A DNA stretch of 64,000 nucleotides from an uncultured Lachnospiraceae bacterium (lineage in GTDB: Bacteria; Bacillota; Clostridia; Lachnospirales; Lachnospiraceae): positions 15,796-79,795 of the forward strand of contig URRW01000008.1 in assembly GCA_900550285.1 (NCBI GenBank), written 5' to 3'. Each line of letters begins with the position of its first letter. Within the stretch, counting starts at the first letter, position 1. The notes beneath the pieces are model-generated. The model was not told the DNA's origin, searched no databases, and was given only the letters and a program-made list of their open reading frames with translations. The position numbers and the translations under genes were made by a program. Below are positions 34,304 to 41,881 of this stretch, one piece after another.

Positions 34304-35677
34304 TCACATTCCGCCGAAGGAAAAGCACGCGGGAACCATAATCAGGATCATCACCACGCCCAGCATCATCAGCATCGGCGCAAGAAGCCTCGTCTGCGCT
34401 TCTTCCCCCTTCCGCTTCGCTGCCGCCTTTCGCTCTTCAAAGGCATTTTCCGCCTCGTGCCCCAAAGCCAGAATCAGCTCGCTCGTTCCTTTCCGGACGT
34501 TCTGCGCCAAAAGGGACGCGCATTTCCTGTACTGCGGCAGCCGGATACGCTTTCCGAAATTCTCAAACGCTTCCAGCTGCGTCATCCCGCTTTCCATTTC
34601 CCGGAAGGTACGCAGCACCTCTTCATATACCGCACCAGTTCCCGGCTTTGCCCCCTCCTGCGCCAGCCTTGCAAAGATCTGCCGCACCGGCATTCCCGTC
34701 TGCGCCAGAAGCGTCAGCCGGGACAAAAAGGACGGATATTCCGCCAAAAGCTCATCCTGCCTCTCCTGCCCCTCCTTCAGCAGATCCTTTTCATAGGCAA
34801 AATTTAAAAGCACGCATCCAAGCGCTGTCAGCCCCATGATCCAAAGCCCGTAAGGCTCCCTGTGCTCTTTCCAGACCACCTGCCTGCCGTCCAGCTCTGC
34901 CGGCAGCGCCGCTGTTTTCGCTGCATTTTCCTCTGATTTCTGAATGCTGCGCTTTGTTTCCCGCAAAAGCCTGTCCGCTGCTTCCTGTCCTTTCGGCACG
35001 ATCCTTACCGGAAACGCATATTCCCTCTGCTTCTCCATACAGGAGAGCTTTACCGAAAGCGTTGCCAGCTCGCCGTTTTCCGACACAGGATCTTTGCGGA
35101 TCGTTCCGGACGAATCCACCAGATCGTAATTGCTGCTCTGCCATACGGCGTCTGCCAGTCCGCCGCCAAAAGACGCCGGAAGGTTAAGATCTTCTTCCAC
35201 ATCCTCCAGATCCTGTCCCGCAAGCCACGCTTCCAGCTCCCTCTCCGCCTGATCCAGCACCTGCGTCTGCTCCTCGTCTGACAATAACCGCTCCGGCACG
35301 GATACCTCCATTCCCGTTATCTTCTCTCCGTCCATCTGTGCGTCCAGCACATATGACTTTCCCCCCTTTCCGCTTTCCGGCTTTGCAAGAAAGCCTATCG
35401 TTTCCCCGCCTTCTGCCAGCGCCGAAATCCCGAGGGCTGCCGCCAGTCCCATTCCCATCAGGCACACGGCGATCAGCTTCTCCCTTTTTTCAATTTCAAA
35501 TTCCCTGTAACGCTTTTTGCCTTCCGTCTGTCCCCAGATCCGGCAGAGCGTTTCCTCGCCCTTCTTATCTGCCGCGCTGCCTTTGCCGCGCTCTCTTTCC
35601 AGCTTCTCCTGCATTTCCCACCACCAGGCCGCAGGTCCGTACAGCAGGCTCTTTTTCTTTCTTTTCTGTGCTCCCAC
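34304..35677 (-). CDS. TadC-like protein, type II secretion F family
   Basis: 457 residues from the GTG at 35677, which has AAAGGAG eight bases upstream. It has an N-terminal membrane helix, a ~200-residue soluble insert (LPASFGGGLADAVWQSSNYDL), a second membrane segment, then a T2SSF-like domain (FLSRLTLLAQTGMPVRQIFARLAQ, YRKCASLLAQNVRKGTSELILAL) and a final hydrophobic helix. It forms the inner-membrane platform with TadB. The long insert between the helices is uncommon and is described only, not assigned. Confidence 0.82.
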   Translation of the reverse strand: MGAQKRKKKSLLYGPAAWWWEMQEKLERERGKGSAADKKGEETLCRIWGQTEGKKRYREFEIEKREKLIAVCLMGMGLAAALGISALAEGGETIGFLAKPESGKGGKSYVLDAQMDGEKITGMEVSVPERLLSDEEQTQVLDQAERELEAWLAGQDLEDVEEDLNLPASFGGGLADAVWQSSNYDLVDSSGTIRKDPVSENGELATLSVKLSCMEKQREYAFPVRIVPKGQEAADRLLRETKRSIQKSEENAAKTAALPAELDGRQVVWKEHREPYGLWIMGLTALGCVLLNFAYEKDLLKEGQERQDELLAEYPSFLSRLTLLAQTGMPVRQIFARLAQEGAKPGTGAVYEEVLRTFREMESGMTQLEAFENFGKRIRLPQYRKCASLLAQNVRKGTSELILALGHEAENAFEERKAAAKRKGEEAQTRLLAPMLMMLGVVMILIMVPACFSFGGM

Positions 35678-35690
35678 CCTTTCTGCTCCT

Positions 35691-36470
35691 TTACACCCGA
35701 ATATCCATGATCTTTTCCGACAGCGCACACGATCCCAGATACAGCGCAAGGCACAGCGTCATGACCGCGATCCCCGCCGCATTATGATACAAAATGTCAA
35801 AAAATCCGTCCGACGAAATCTGCATATATCCGTACAGAAGAAATGGGATCAGCATCATTACCTTCTGCTCGTACTTTCTGGACGCCAGAAGCGTTGTGAT
35901 CTCCCGCTCCACCTCCATCCGCTGCCCGGTCAGATCCGCCGTCCTTTTAATGATCTCTTTCATGTTCCCGCCAATCCTTTTGGCTGCCGCAAACACCTCC
36001 GTAAAATCCCGGATCTCCTCCACGCCGCTGCGCCTCCCGAGATCCAACAGCATTTTTTCCAAGGGAACCCGGTTCGTCAGCCCTTTCCGGATCGCCGCCA
36101 GCTCCTGCCCCATCTCGCTTTGTACGCCATACAAAGACATGATCTCCTGCTCCGTTTCCAGAAACGCATTTTCCACCGAGCTGCCCGACTGGATGCCTGC
36201 CGTCACCATCAGGATCGCATCCTTAAACTGTACGGACAACCGCTGCTTCCTTAACGCAGTCCGGCTTTTGACCTCGCGTTTCCAGAGCACTGCCAGCACT
36301 ATGGGAAGGGTTAAAAATCCAAACCATGACCGGTAGAACAGATAGGAAAAGCTTCCTGTCACAAGCAGCGCTTTTCCCGCGCAGACCAGCCGCTCCTTCC
36401 CCGAAAGCGCATAGCTGTCATAGTCCGTCCTGCCTTTGTCCAAACCCCGCTGACTCCAGCTTTTCCGCAT
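35691..36470 (-). CDS. TadB-like protein, type II secretion F family
   Basis: 259 residues from the ATG at 36470 (AAAGGGG nine bases upstream). The T2SSF domain is recognisable: FKDAILMVTAGIQSGSSVENAFLETEQEIMSLYG and FTEVFAAAKRIGGNMKEIIKRTADLTGQRMEVEREI, with flanking membrane helices. It is the partner of the TadC-like protein. The start overlaps the end of the tadA gene by 53 bases. Confidence 0.85.
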   Translation of the reverse strand: MRKSWSQRGLDKGRTDYDSYALSGKERLVCAGKALLVTGSFSYLFYRSWFGFLTLPIVLAVLWKREVKSRTALRKQRLSVQFKDAILMVTAGIQSGSSVENAFLETEQEIMSLYGVQSEMGQELAAIRKGLTNRVPLEKMLLDLGRRSGVEEIRDFTEVFAAAKRIGGNMKEIIKRTADLTGQRMEVEREITTLLASRKYEQKVMMLIPFLLYGYMQISSDGFFDILYHNAAGIAVMTLCLALYLGSCALSEKIMDIRV

Positions 36471-37662
36471 GCCGTAATTCCCCTTTCTTTGCCAGCCTCC
36501 CGCTGACTTTTTCTTTCGTGCTGTTTTCATCCTCCTCAAATTCATACAGTGTCTCCGTCAGGATTTCCCCTTCCGAAAAGCCTGTGATCTCTGCGATCTC
36601 CAATACCTTCCTCGTCTTGTCCCGCAGCCGTCCCAGATGCACCAAAATATCGATCCCCGACGCAATCTGTCTGCGTATGGCGGACAATGGAATGTCCATT
36701 CCCATCAGGAGCATCGTCTCCATCCGCAGAAGCATATCCCGCGCCGTATTGCCATGGCCGGTAGACATACTCCCCGCATGGCCGGAATTATAGGCGGTCA
36801 GAAGCTCACAGATCTCTGCCCCGCGCACTTCTCCGACTATAATCCTGTCCGGTCGCATTCTCAGACTGCTGCGGATCAGATCCCGGATGGTCACAGGCCT
36901 GCAGCCCTCCACATTTGCATTCCTCGTTTCCAGCGAAACGAGATTTTCCGCATATTTTAGCTGCAGCTCCGCCGAATCCTCTATCGTAATGATGCGTTCC
37001 TCCGGCGGGATCGCCTGCGACAGCGCGTTTAAAAAGGTTGTTTTCCCGCTCCCGGTGCCGCCGCTGATAAAAATGTTGTATCTGCTCTTTACAAGAAGCT
37101 CCAGAAACCGCCTGCACTCCTCGCTTAGAGAGCCGATCGCCACAAGCCGGTCCAGCGTCATCCCTTCCTCCGGGAAACGCCGTATCGTCAGCACGGGACC
37201 ATTTAACGCCACCGGAGCCAGCACTACGTTCACACGGGAGCCGTCGTCCAGCCGCGCGTCTAAGATCGGCGACGCTTCGTTTACCACGCGGTTGCAGCCC
37301 GCCGCGATCTGCTGGATCACATCCTGCAGGCGGGACAGGCTTTCAAAATGTCCGTTCCACCGCTCGAGCCGTCCTGCCCGCTCCACAAAGATCCGCTCAG
37401 CTCCGTTTATCATGATTTCCGTAATGCTCCTGTCCTCCAAAAGCTCCTGCAGCACGTCCAGCCCCCGGATGGATGCAAACAGCTCTTTCCCAAGCCTGCG
37501 CCGCCCTGCCACATCCAGCCGTCCGGCGCATTCCCTCCCGCACAGCCTTCCGTCGATGATCTGGCGCACCTCTGCATCCGAAAAATCCCGCCCGCAGTCC
37601 AGCTGTTCCAGAATTTCCCGCTTCAGCGCCGCCTTATACTGTTCATATGCCTGCCCGTTCAT
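36418..37662 (-). CDS. Tad secretion ATPase (CpaF/TadA family)
   Basis: 414 residues from the ATG at 37662. It powers pilus assembly and is a hexameric cytoplasmic ATPase by family. Walker A GGTGSGKTT is at residues 201-209, the Asp-box ITIEDSAELQL follows, Walker B-like DRIIVGEVRG is near 273-281, and the His box AYNSGHAGSMSTGHGN comes after. It overlaps the upstream TadZ gene by 20 bases and the downstream TadB gene by 53 bases, consistent with tight co-translation. Confidence 0.92.
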   Translation of the reverse strand: MNGQAYEQYKAALKREILEQLDCGRDFSDAEVRQIIDGRLCGRECAGRLDVAGRRRLGKELFASIRGLDVLQELLEDRSITEIMINGAERIFVERAGRLERWNGHFESLSRLQDVIQQIAAGCNRVVNEASPILDARLDDGSRVNVVLAPVALNGPVLTIRRFPEEGMTLDRLVAIGSLSEECRRFLELLVKSRYNIFISGGTGSGKTTFLNALSQAIPPEERIITIEDSAELQLKYAENLVSLETRNANVEGCRPVTIRDLIRSSLRMRPDRIIVGEVRGAEICELLTAYNSGHAGSMSTGHGNTARDMLLRMETMLLMGMDIPLSAIRRQIASGIDILVHLGRLRDKTRKVLEIAEITGFSEGEILTETLYEFEEDENSTKEKVSGRLAKKGELRHAEKLESAGFGQRQDGL

Positions 37663-38641
37663 CCGCTTCCAGCACCTTTCCTGCAAACTCCGCCAGCTCC
37701 CCGCTGTCCAAATGGTTCAAATCCCTCGGCAGCTGCGAAAACACCGGCAGCCGTACCCTTCTTGTGCGCTCCCGCACGTCCCGGTATTCTGATTTTTCCA
37801 GCGTGTCTTCATACTGCGCCAGCTTTGCCGCCGCAAACCCGTCCTCCCGCACGACCGTATAGATCCTTGCACACCGGCGCAGGATTTCAAACAATCCGCG
37901 GATCCCTTCCGACAAGTCCAAAAGGATGATCTCATACCGGCTCCCCGCCAAAAGCTCCAACAGCCGCTGCCATTCCTCCCGCCCGATCTCATACAGCTCA
38001 AAGCCGCAGGACGCCGGGAGCACCATATCCAGCCCGTTGACCTTCTCCACCGCCTGATACAGACGTTTTAAAAATTCCTGAGGCTCCTCCTGCAAATAAT
38101 AAAGCACCTGCGAAAATTCCGCCTCTCCCTGCCTTCCCAGCATTTCTGCAAGCCCGGCGCAGCTCTCAAAATTCAGGTACAGCACCTTCCTGCGGCGCGC
38201 CAGAAGCTGTCCCACCGTCATGGCAAAGGTCGTCTGCAGACAGCGCCCTACCGGCGTATAAAACCCGTATACCGCTACCCGGTGATCCGTCTGGACAAGC
38301 GGGCACAGGCTCCCTGTCTCCAACGCCGTCTCCGTGATCTTTTTCATAATGCGCACAACGCTGCTGTACTTGCTGATCCCCGGCATCCCGTCCGGAACTC
38401 CTGCCTCCTCTTCCCAAAGCAGGATGATCTGCGGCCCCCACGTCTCCATCTCAGCATGAAACGCCGACTGCGCGATCAGCAAAATCTGCACCGGCTTCTC
38501 CCGGATCGCCCCGTGCAGCTTGTCCACGCTTGTAAAGGCAAGAATCTCAAAAGGAAAATCCTTCCTGCTTCCCAGCGCGTCCATTAAACGGTATGCGTAC
38601 TCCTGCTCCGGATCGCATATCGCCAATACATTCCTCTTCAA
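37643..38641 (-). CDS. TadZ/CpaE-like protein with degenerate P-loop
   Basis: 332 residues from the TTG at 38641, with AGGAGG five bases upstream. The N-terminal ~110 residues resemble a receiver-like domain, and the rest a MinD/ParA-like ATPase. TadZ localises the Tad pilus. The P-loop reads TPVGRCLQTTF (about 129-139), where the family consensus GRCGKT loses both the Gly and the Lys. The later LLDLSEGI region could be a Walker B relic. ATP binding is therefore doubtful. It is the first gene of the Tad operon. Confidence 0.8.
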   Translation of the reverse strand: MKRNVLAICDPEQEYAYRLMDALGSRKDFPFEILAFTSVDKLHGAIREKPVQILLIAQSAFHAEMETWGPQIILLWEEEAGVPDGMPGISKYSSVVRIMKKITETALETGSLCPLVQTDHRVAVYGFYTPVGRCLQTTFAMTVGQLLARRRKVLYLNFESCAGLAEMLGRQGEAEFSQVLYYLQEEPQEFLKRLYQAVEKVNGLDMVLPASCGFELYEIGREEWQRLLELLAGSRYEIILLDLSEGIRGLFEILRRCARIYTVVREDGFAAAKLAQYEDTLEKSEYRDVRERTRRVRLPVFSQLPRDLNHLDSGELAEFAGKVLEADERAGI

Positions 38642-38777
38642 TTAGTCCTCCTAAGGTAAAATCGTGAAGCTGTAAAACGAAATTGTGAAATTCAAAAATC
38701 TGAAATTGAAAGAACCGCTTCTGCGGTATGGACCGGGACGAAATGCCTCTGCACCGTCCCGCCTGATGGTAAGACAA

Positions 38778-38806
38778 AGTATACTCCTGCTGTAATGTTT
38801 TGTCCA
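38778..38806 (-). promoter_or_regulatory. Predicted sigma-A promoter of the Tad operon
   Basis: On the minus strand TGGACA (complement of 38801-38806) and TATACT (complement of 38778-38783) are exactly 17 bases apart, about 140 bases before the first gene. The leader holds a small hairpin (GGGACG...CGTCCC). No known riboswitch was recognised. Confidence 0.6.
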
Positions 38807-38890
38807 GCAAAGATTGATACCATATAAGCTACTTGTAACAATATACCAAATTGAAAACGCAATTTTTGTGGCTATTCTATATTTTTATTC

Positions 38891-39091
38891 CTACAGATAA
38901 AGCTGTATCCCATACAGCAGCGCCACTCCGGGAATCCCCAGAACCCCTGCCGTCAAAAAGCTGAGCGGATTCATTCCCACGAAAGCGGACACGCCCTGTT
39001 CTGCAAAAAAGGAATTGATCAGCTGGACGGCGATCATGCAAAACACCGCCCGCAGCATAAAATTCAGCGCCATCTCCATTCCGCTTTTCAT
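38891..39091 (-). CDS. BofA-like (pro-sigma-K processing inhibitor family) protein
   Basis: 66 residues, all hydrophobic and with two membrane segments. The C-terminal pattern VGMNPLSFLTAGVLGIPGVALLYGIQLYL matches BofA-family proteins, which in Bacillus hold the SpoIVFB protease inactive in the mother cell. A GGAGA site precedes the start. In Bacillus the gene lies near recR and yaaL; here a yaaL-like DUF2508 gene is divergent next door, which supports the assignment. It points to a spore-forming lineage. Confidence 0.82.
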   Translation of the reverse strand: MKSGMEMALNFMLRAVFCMIAVQLINSFFAEQGVSAFVGMNPLSFLTAGVLGIPGVALLYGIQLYL

Positions 39092-39368
39092 AGGATCTCT
39101 CCGAACCGCTTTTGTCCATTGTATTCGGCATCCTCTGTTTTTATGCGCTATCCGTTTTTATGCGTCCTCCGTTTTTTACCCCGCGCGCATACGCCCTGCC
39201 AGAGTCTGCCCACAGCCCGGTTCATATGTATATTCTTTCCAGCCCTGCCTATACTGTAATATAACCATATGCGGACGGCGCTTTCGGGAGCCTTCCGCTG
39301 TAAAAGGAGATTCGTGTGAAAAGGCACGACGTCCCATGCTTCGCACACGCTTCGGAATGGAGATTTTT

Positions 39369-39692
39369 ATGAGATCAAATTTCAAAATCCGCCGCCGTCC
39401 GGAACCTGACGGATCCTTGCTCACATATGAAGAAAGCCTCCGGAAAGACTTAAAGCTCGCCGCATGGGAGCTGGAAAACGCCTACGCAGGCTTCGACTAT
39501 GTTACCGATCCCGACCTGATCGACTGTTACATTTTTGAGCTGAACGCCGCCATGAAGCGCTACAAATATCTCAGCGAAAAATTCGCCTCCCTCCGCAAGA
39601 CCACGCTGGATACACACGGCGCCGTGGATCTGCCCGGTACGCCGGATCAGGCGGATCCGTCCCCGGAAGCGATCCTGCAGCCGCTTCTTTGA
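39369..39692 (+). CDS. DUF2508 (YaaL-like) protein
   Basis: 107 residues. The core SLRKDLKLAAWELENAYAGFDYVTDPDLIDCYIFELNAAMKRYKYL matches DUF2508, a small helical family of unknown function usually found beside bofA and recR. The start at 39369 is chosen because GGAG at 39359-39362 gives a six-base spacer; the frame is open upstream but without a site. The last ~30 residues are a Pro-rich tail. Confidence 0.8.
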   Translation: MRSNFKIRRRPEPDGSLLTYEESLRKDLKLAAWELENAYAGFDYVTDPDLIDCYIFELNAAMKRYKYLSEKFASLRKTTLDTHGAVDLPGTPDQADPSPEAILQPLL

Positions 39693-39708
39693 TCCCCGCA
39701 AATGCGGC

Positions 39709-39765
39709 GCGCATAATCGTATTTTTTCATTCGGCTGAAAGGAACTTTCCTGCCGAACAAAAAAT
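39709..39765. repeat. Dispersed hairpin element, copy 2
   Basis: The block GCATAATCGTA plus a T-run precedes the hairpin TTCGGCTGAAAG-GAA-CTTTCCTGCCGAA. Copy 1 is at 9898-9940. The loop GAA, the inner GAAAG/CTTTC and the left flank are shared, while the outer stems differ yet still pair. Confidence 0.65.
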
Positions 39766-39803
39766 CCCCCGCCGGTTTCCTGCCGGCAGGGGCACTTTTT
39801 ATG
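39766..39803. terminator. Bidirectional rho-independent terminator
   Basis: CCCCCGCCGG and CCGGCAGGGG form a stem with an A-run on the left and CACTTTTTA on the right. It can end glgB (minus) and DUF2508 (plus), which converge here. Confidence 0.8.
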
Positions 39804-39847
39804 CTGAAAAATGAAATTTATTTTTCACTTACGCTCCAAAACGGAAA

Positions 39848-41755
39848 TTAAAATGCAAATACTACAGCCCCGTATGCCGGAAGGTCAAAGGTAATCCGGT
39901 AAGGTCTGTTGTCGCAAGGCTCCGCCTTTGCCGTGATCGACGCCGGCACGGTTTCCCCGTTTCCGCCGAAACGCTTTTCACAGCTGTTGAGCACCAGATT
40001 ATATTTTTTCTTCTTAGGGACGCCCACGCAGTAATCCTTGCGCTCCACCGGCGTCATATTGAGCACGAACAAAAGATTTCTCTTCCTTCCGTCTGACGGC
40101 TTGCGGATAAAGCTGTAGGTACTGCGCTCCGCGTCGTCCGCATTTACCCATTCAAAGCCGTCCCAGCTGTTGTCGATCTGGTACAGGCACGGATTTTTGC
40201 GGTACAGGGCAAGAAGCTCCGCCACATATTCCTGCATTCCCCTGTTTAATTCATTGTCCAATAAAAACCAGTCCAGCTCGCGCGCCTCGCTCCATTCGCG
40301 CTCCTGTCCAAATTCCTGTCCCATAAACAGAAGCTTCTTGCCGGAATGCCCGAACATATAGGTATATCCGACGCGCAGGTTTGCATATTTGTCCACCTGA
40401 TAGCCCGGCATCTTATTGACCATCGAACATTTTAAATGCACGACCTCATCGTGGGACAGCGGCAGGATATAGTTTTCCGAATCGTTGTACGTCATCGCAA
40501 AGGTCATGGAATAATGGTTATTTTTGCGGAAATACGGGTCGAGCTTCATATATTCGCAGAAATCGTGCATCCATCCCATGTTCCACTTAAAGGAAAAGCC
40601 CAGACTGTCCTCCCCGATATTTCCCGTCACATTCGGCCACGCGGTCGATTCCTCCGCGATCGTCATAACGCCCGGATAAGTGCCGCGGATCACCGAATTG
40701 AAATGCTTGAAAAATTCGATCGCCTCGAGATTTTTGTTCCCGCCGTATATGTTCGGAACCCACTCGCCGTCCTTTTTGCCATAATCCAGATAAAGCATGG
40801 AGGCAACCGCGTCCACGCGCAGGCCGTCCACATGAAATTCCTTGATCCAGTAAAGCGCGTTCGTGATCAGGAAGCATTTGACCTCATTTTTACCGTAATT
40901 AAAAATCTTCGTCCCCCAGTCGGGATGCTCGCCCAATCTCGGGTCGGCGTGCTCAAACAGCGCTTCGCCGTCAAATTCCGCAAGCCCGTGCGCGTCCTTG
41001 GGAAAATGCGCGGGAACCCAGTCCAGAATCACGCCGATCTTATTGCGGTGCAGCGTGTTGACCAGATATGCAAAATCCTCCGGCGTCCCGTAGCGGGAGG
41101 TCGGCGCATAATATCCCGTTACCTGATACCCCCACGATCCGTCAAAGGGATGCTCCGCAATCCCCATCAGCTCCACATGGGTATATTTCAGCCGTTTCAG
41201 ATATTCCACGATCTTATCCGCAAATTCCCGGTAATTGTAAAATCCGTCCTCGTCATCCGGATGCTTCATCCACGAACCGATGTGGCATTCATAAATCGCC
41301 ACAGGCTCTTTCATCGGATCCGCAGCTTCCCTCGCCTGCATCCATTTTTCATCGGACCATTTAAAATTCGTGATGTCCGCCGTAATGGAAGCCGTTCCCG
41401 GACGCAGCTCTGCGTAGCTTGCAAACGGATCCGCCTTGTAAAGCCTGCGCCCGTCCTGCGTCGTGATCAGAAACTTGTACATCTCCCCCAGACCAACGCC
41501 CGGAATAAACGTCTTGTAAATTCCGCCCGGCCCCAGCTTTTCCATCGGATGCGCCGTCTCGTCCCAGCCGTTAAAGCTGCCGATCACATGCACCGCCGCT
41601 GCGTGGGGAGCCCATACGGCAAACATCATGCCCTTTTTCCCATCCTCCACGGACAGATGCGCGCCCAGCTTTTTGTAAATGTCGTAATGCGTCCCCTGTG
41701 CGAACAAATACTGATCCACCTCTGAAATAAATACTTTTTCCACTGTTTTTCCCAT
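39848..41755 (-). CDS. glgB: 1,4-alpha-glucan branching enzyme, GH13
   Basis: 635 residues from the ATG at 41755 (GGAGG five bases upstream). It makes alpha-1,6 branches in glycogen. The N-terminal CBM48-like domain (MMFAVWAPHAAAVHVIGSFNGW) precedes the GH13 catalytic barrel: GVILDWVPAHFP, the nucleophile in FHVDGLRVDAVASMLYLDYG, TIAEESTAWP with the acid/base Glu, and the third acidic block LPLSHDEVVH. A C-terminal all-beta domain ends VVFAF. With the debranching enzyme at 57216 and pgi at 24354 it supports glycogen metabolism. Confidence 0.95.
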   Translation of the reverse strand: MGKTVEKVFISEVDQYLFAQGTHYDIYKKLGAHLSVEDGKKGMMFAVWAPHAAAVHVIGSFNGWDETAHPMEKLGPGGIYKTFIPGVGLGEMYKFLITTQDGRRLYKADPFASYAELRPGTASITADITNFKWSDEKWMQAREAADPMKEPVAIYECHIGSWMKHPDDEDGFYNYREFADKIVEYLKRLKYTHVELMGIAEHPFDGSWGYQVTGYYAPTSRYGTPEDFAYLVNTLHRNKIGVILDWVPAHFPKDAHGLAEFDGEALFEHADPRLGEHPDWGTKIFNYGKNEVKCFLITNALYWIKEFHVDGLRVDAVASMLYLDYGKKDGEWVPNIYGGNKNLEAIEFFKHFNSVIRGTYPGVMTIAEESTAWPNVTGNIGEDSLGFSFKWNMGWMHDFCEYMKLDPYFRKNNHYSMTFAMTYNDSENYILPLSHDEVVHLKCSMVNKMPGYQVDKYANLRVGYTYMFGHSGKKLLFMGQEFGQEREWSEARELDWFLLDNELNRGMQEYVAELLALYRKNPCLYQIDNSWDGFEWVNADDAERSTYSFIRKPSDGRKRNLLFVLNMTPVERKDYCVGVPKKKKYNLVLNSCEKRFGGNGETVPASITAKAEPCDNRPYRITFDLPAYGAVVFAF

Positions 41756-41881
41756 ACTAACCTCCATTCTTCCGTCCACGGTTTTTTCCGTAAACAGAGC
41801 GTGGAAAACAAACCCACGGTCCATTTTCCACGCTTCTCCCATTATTTATTTTTCAGAAAATGCCCAAAAAGCTGCATTCCC

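Noticed and set aside
38642..38777. Possible riboswitch in the Tad operon leader
   Set aside because: Only one small hairpin is visible; the conserved cores of c-di-GMP or other common riboswitches were not found.
40436..41725. 429-codon plus-strand frame
   Set aside because: Antisense of glgB with no recognisable motif.
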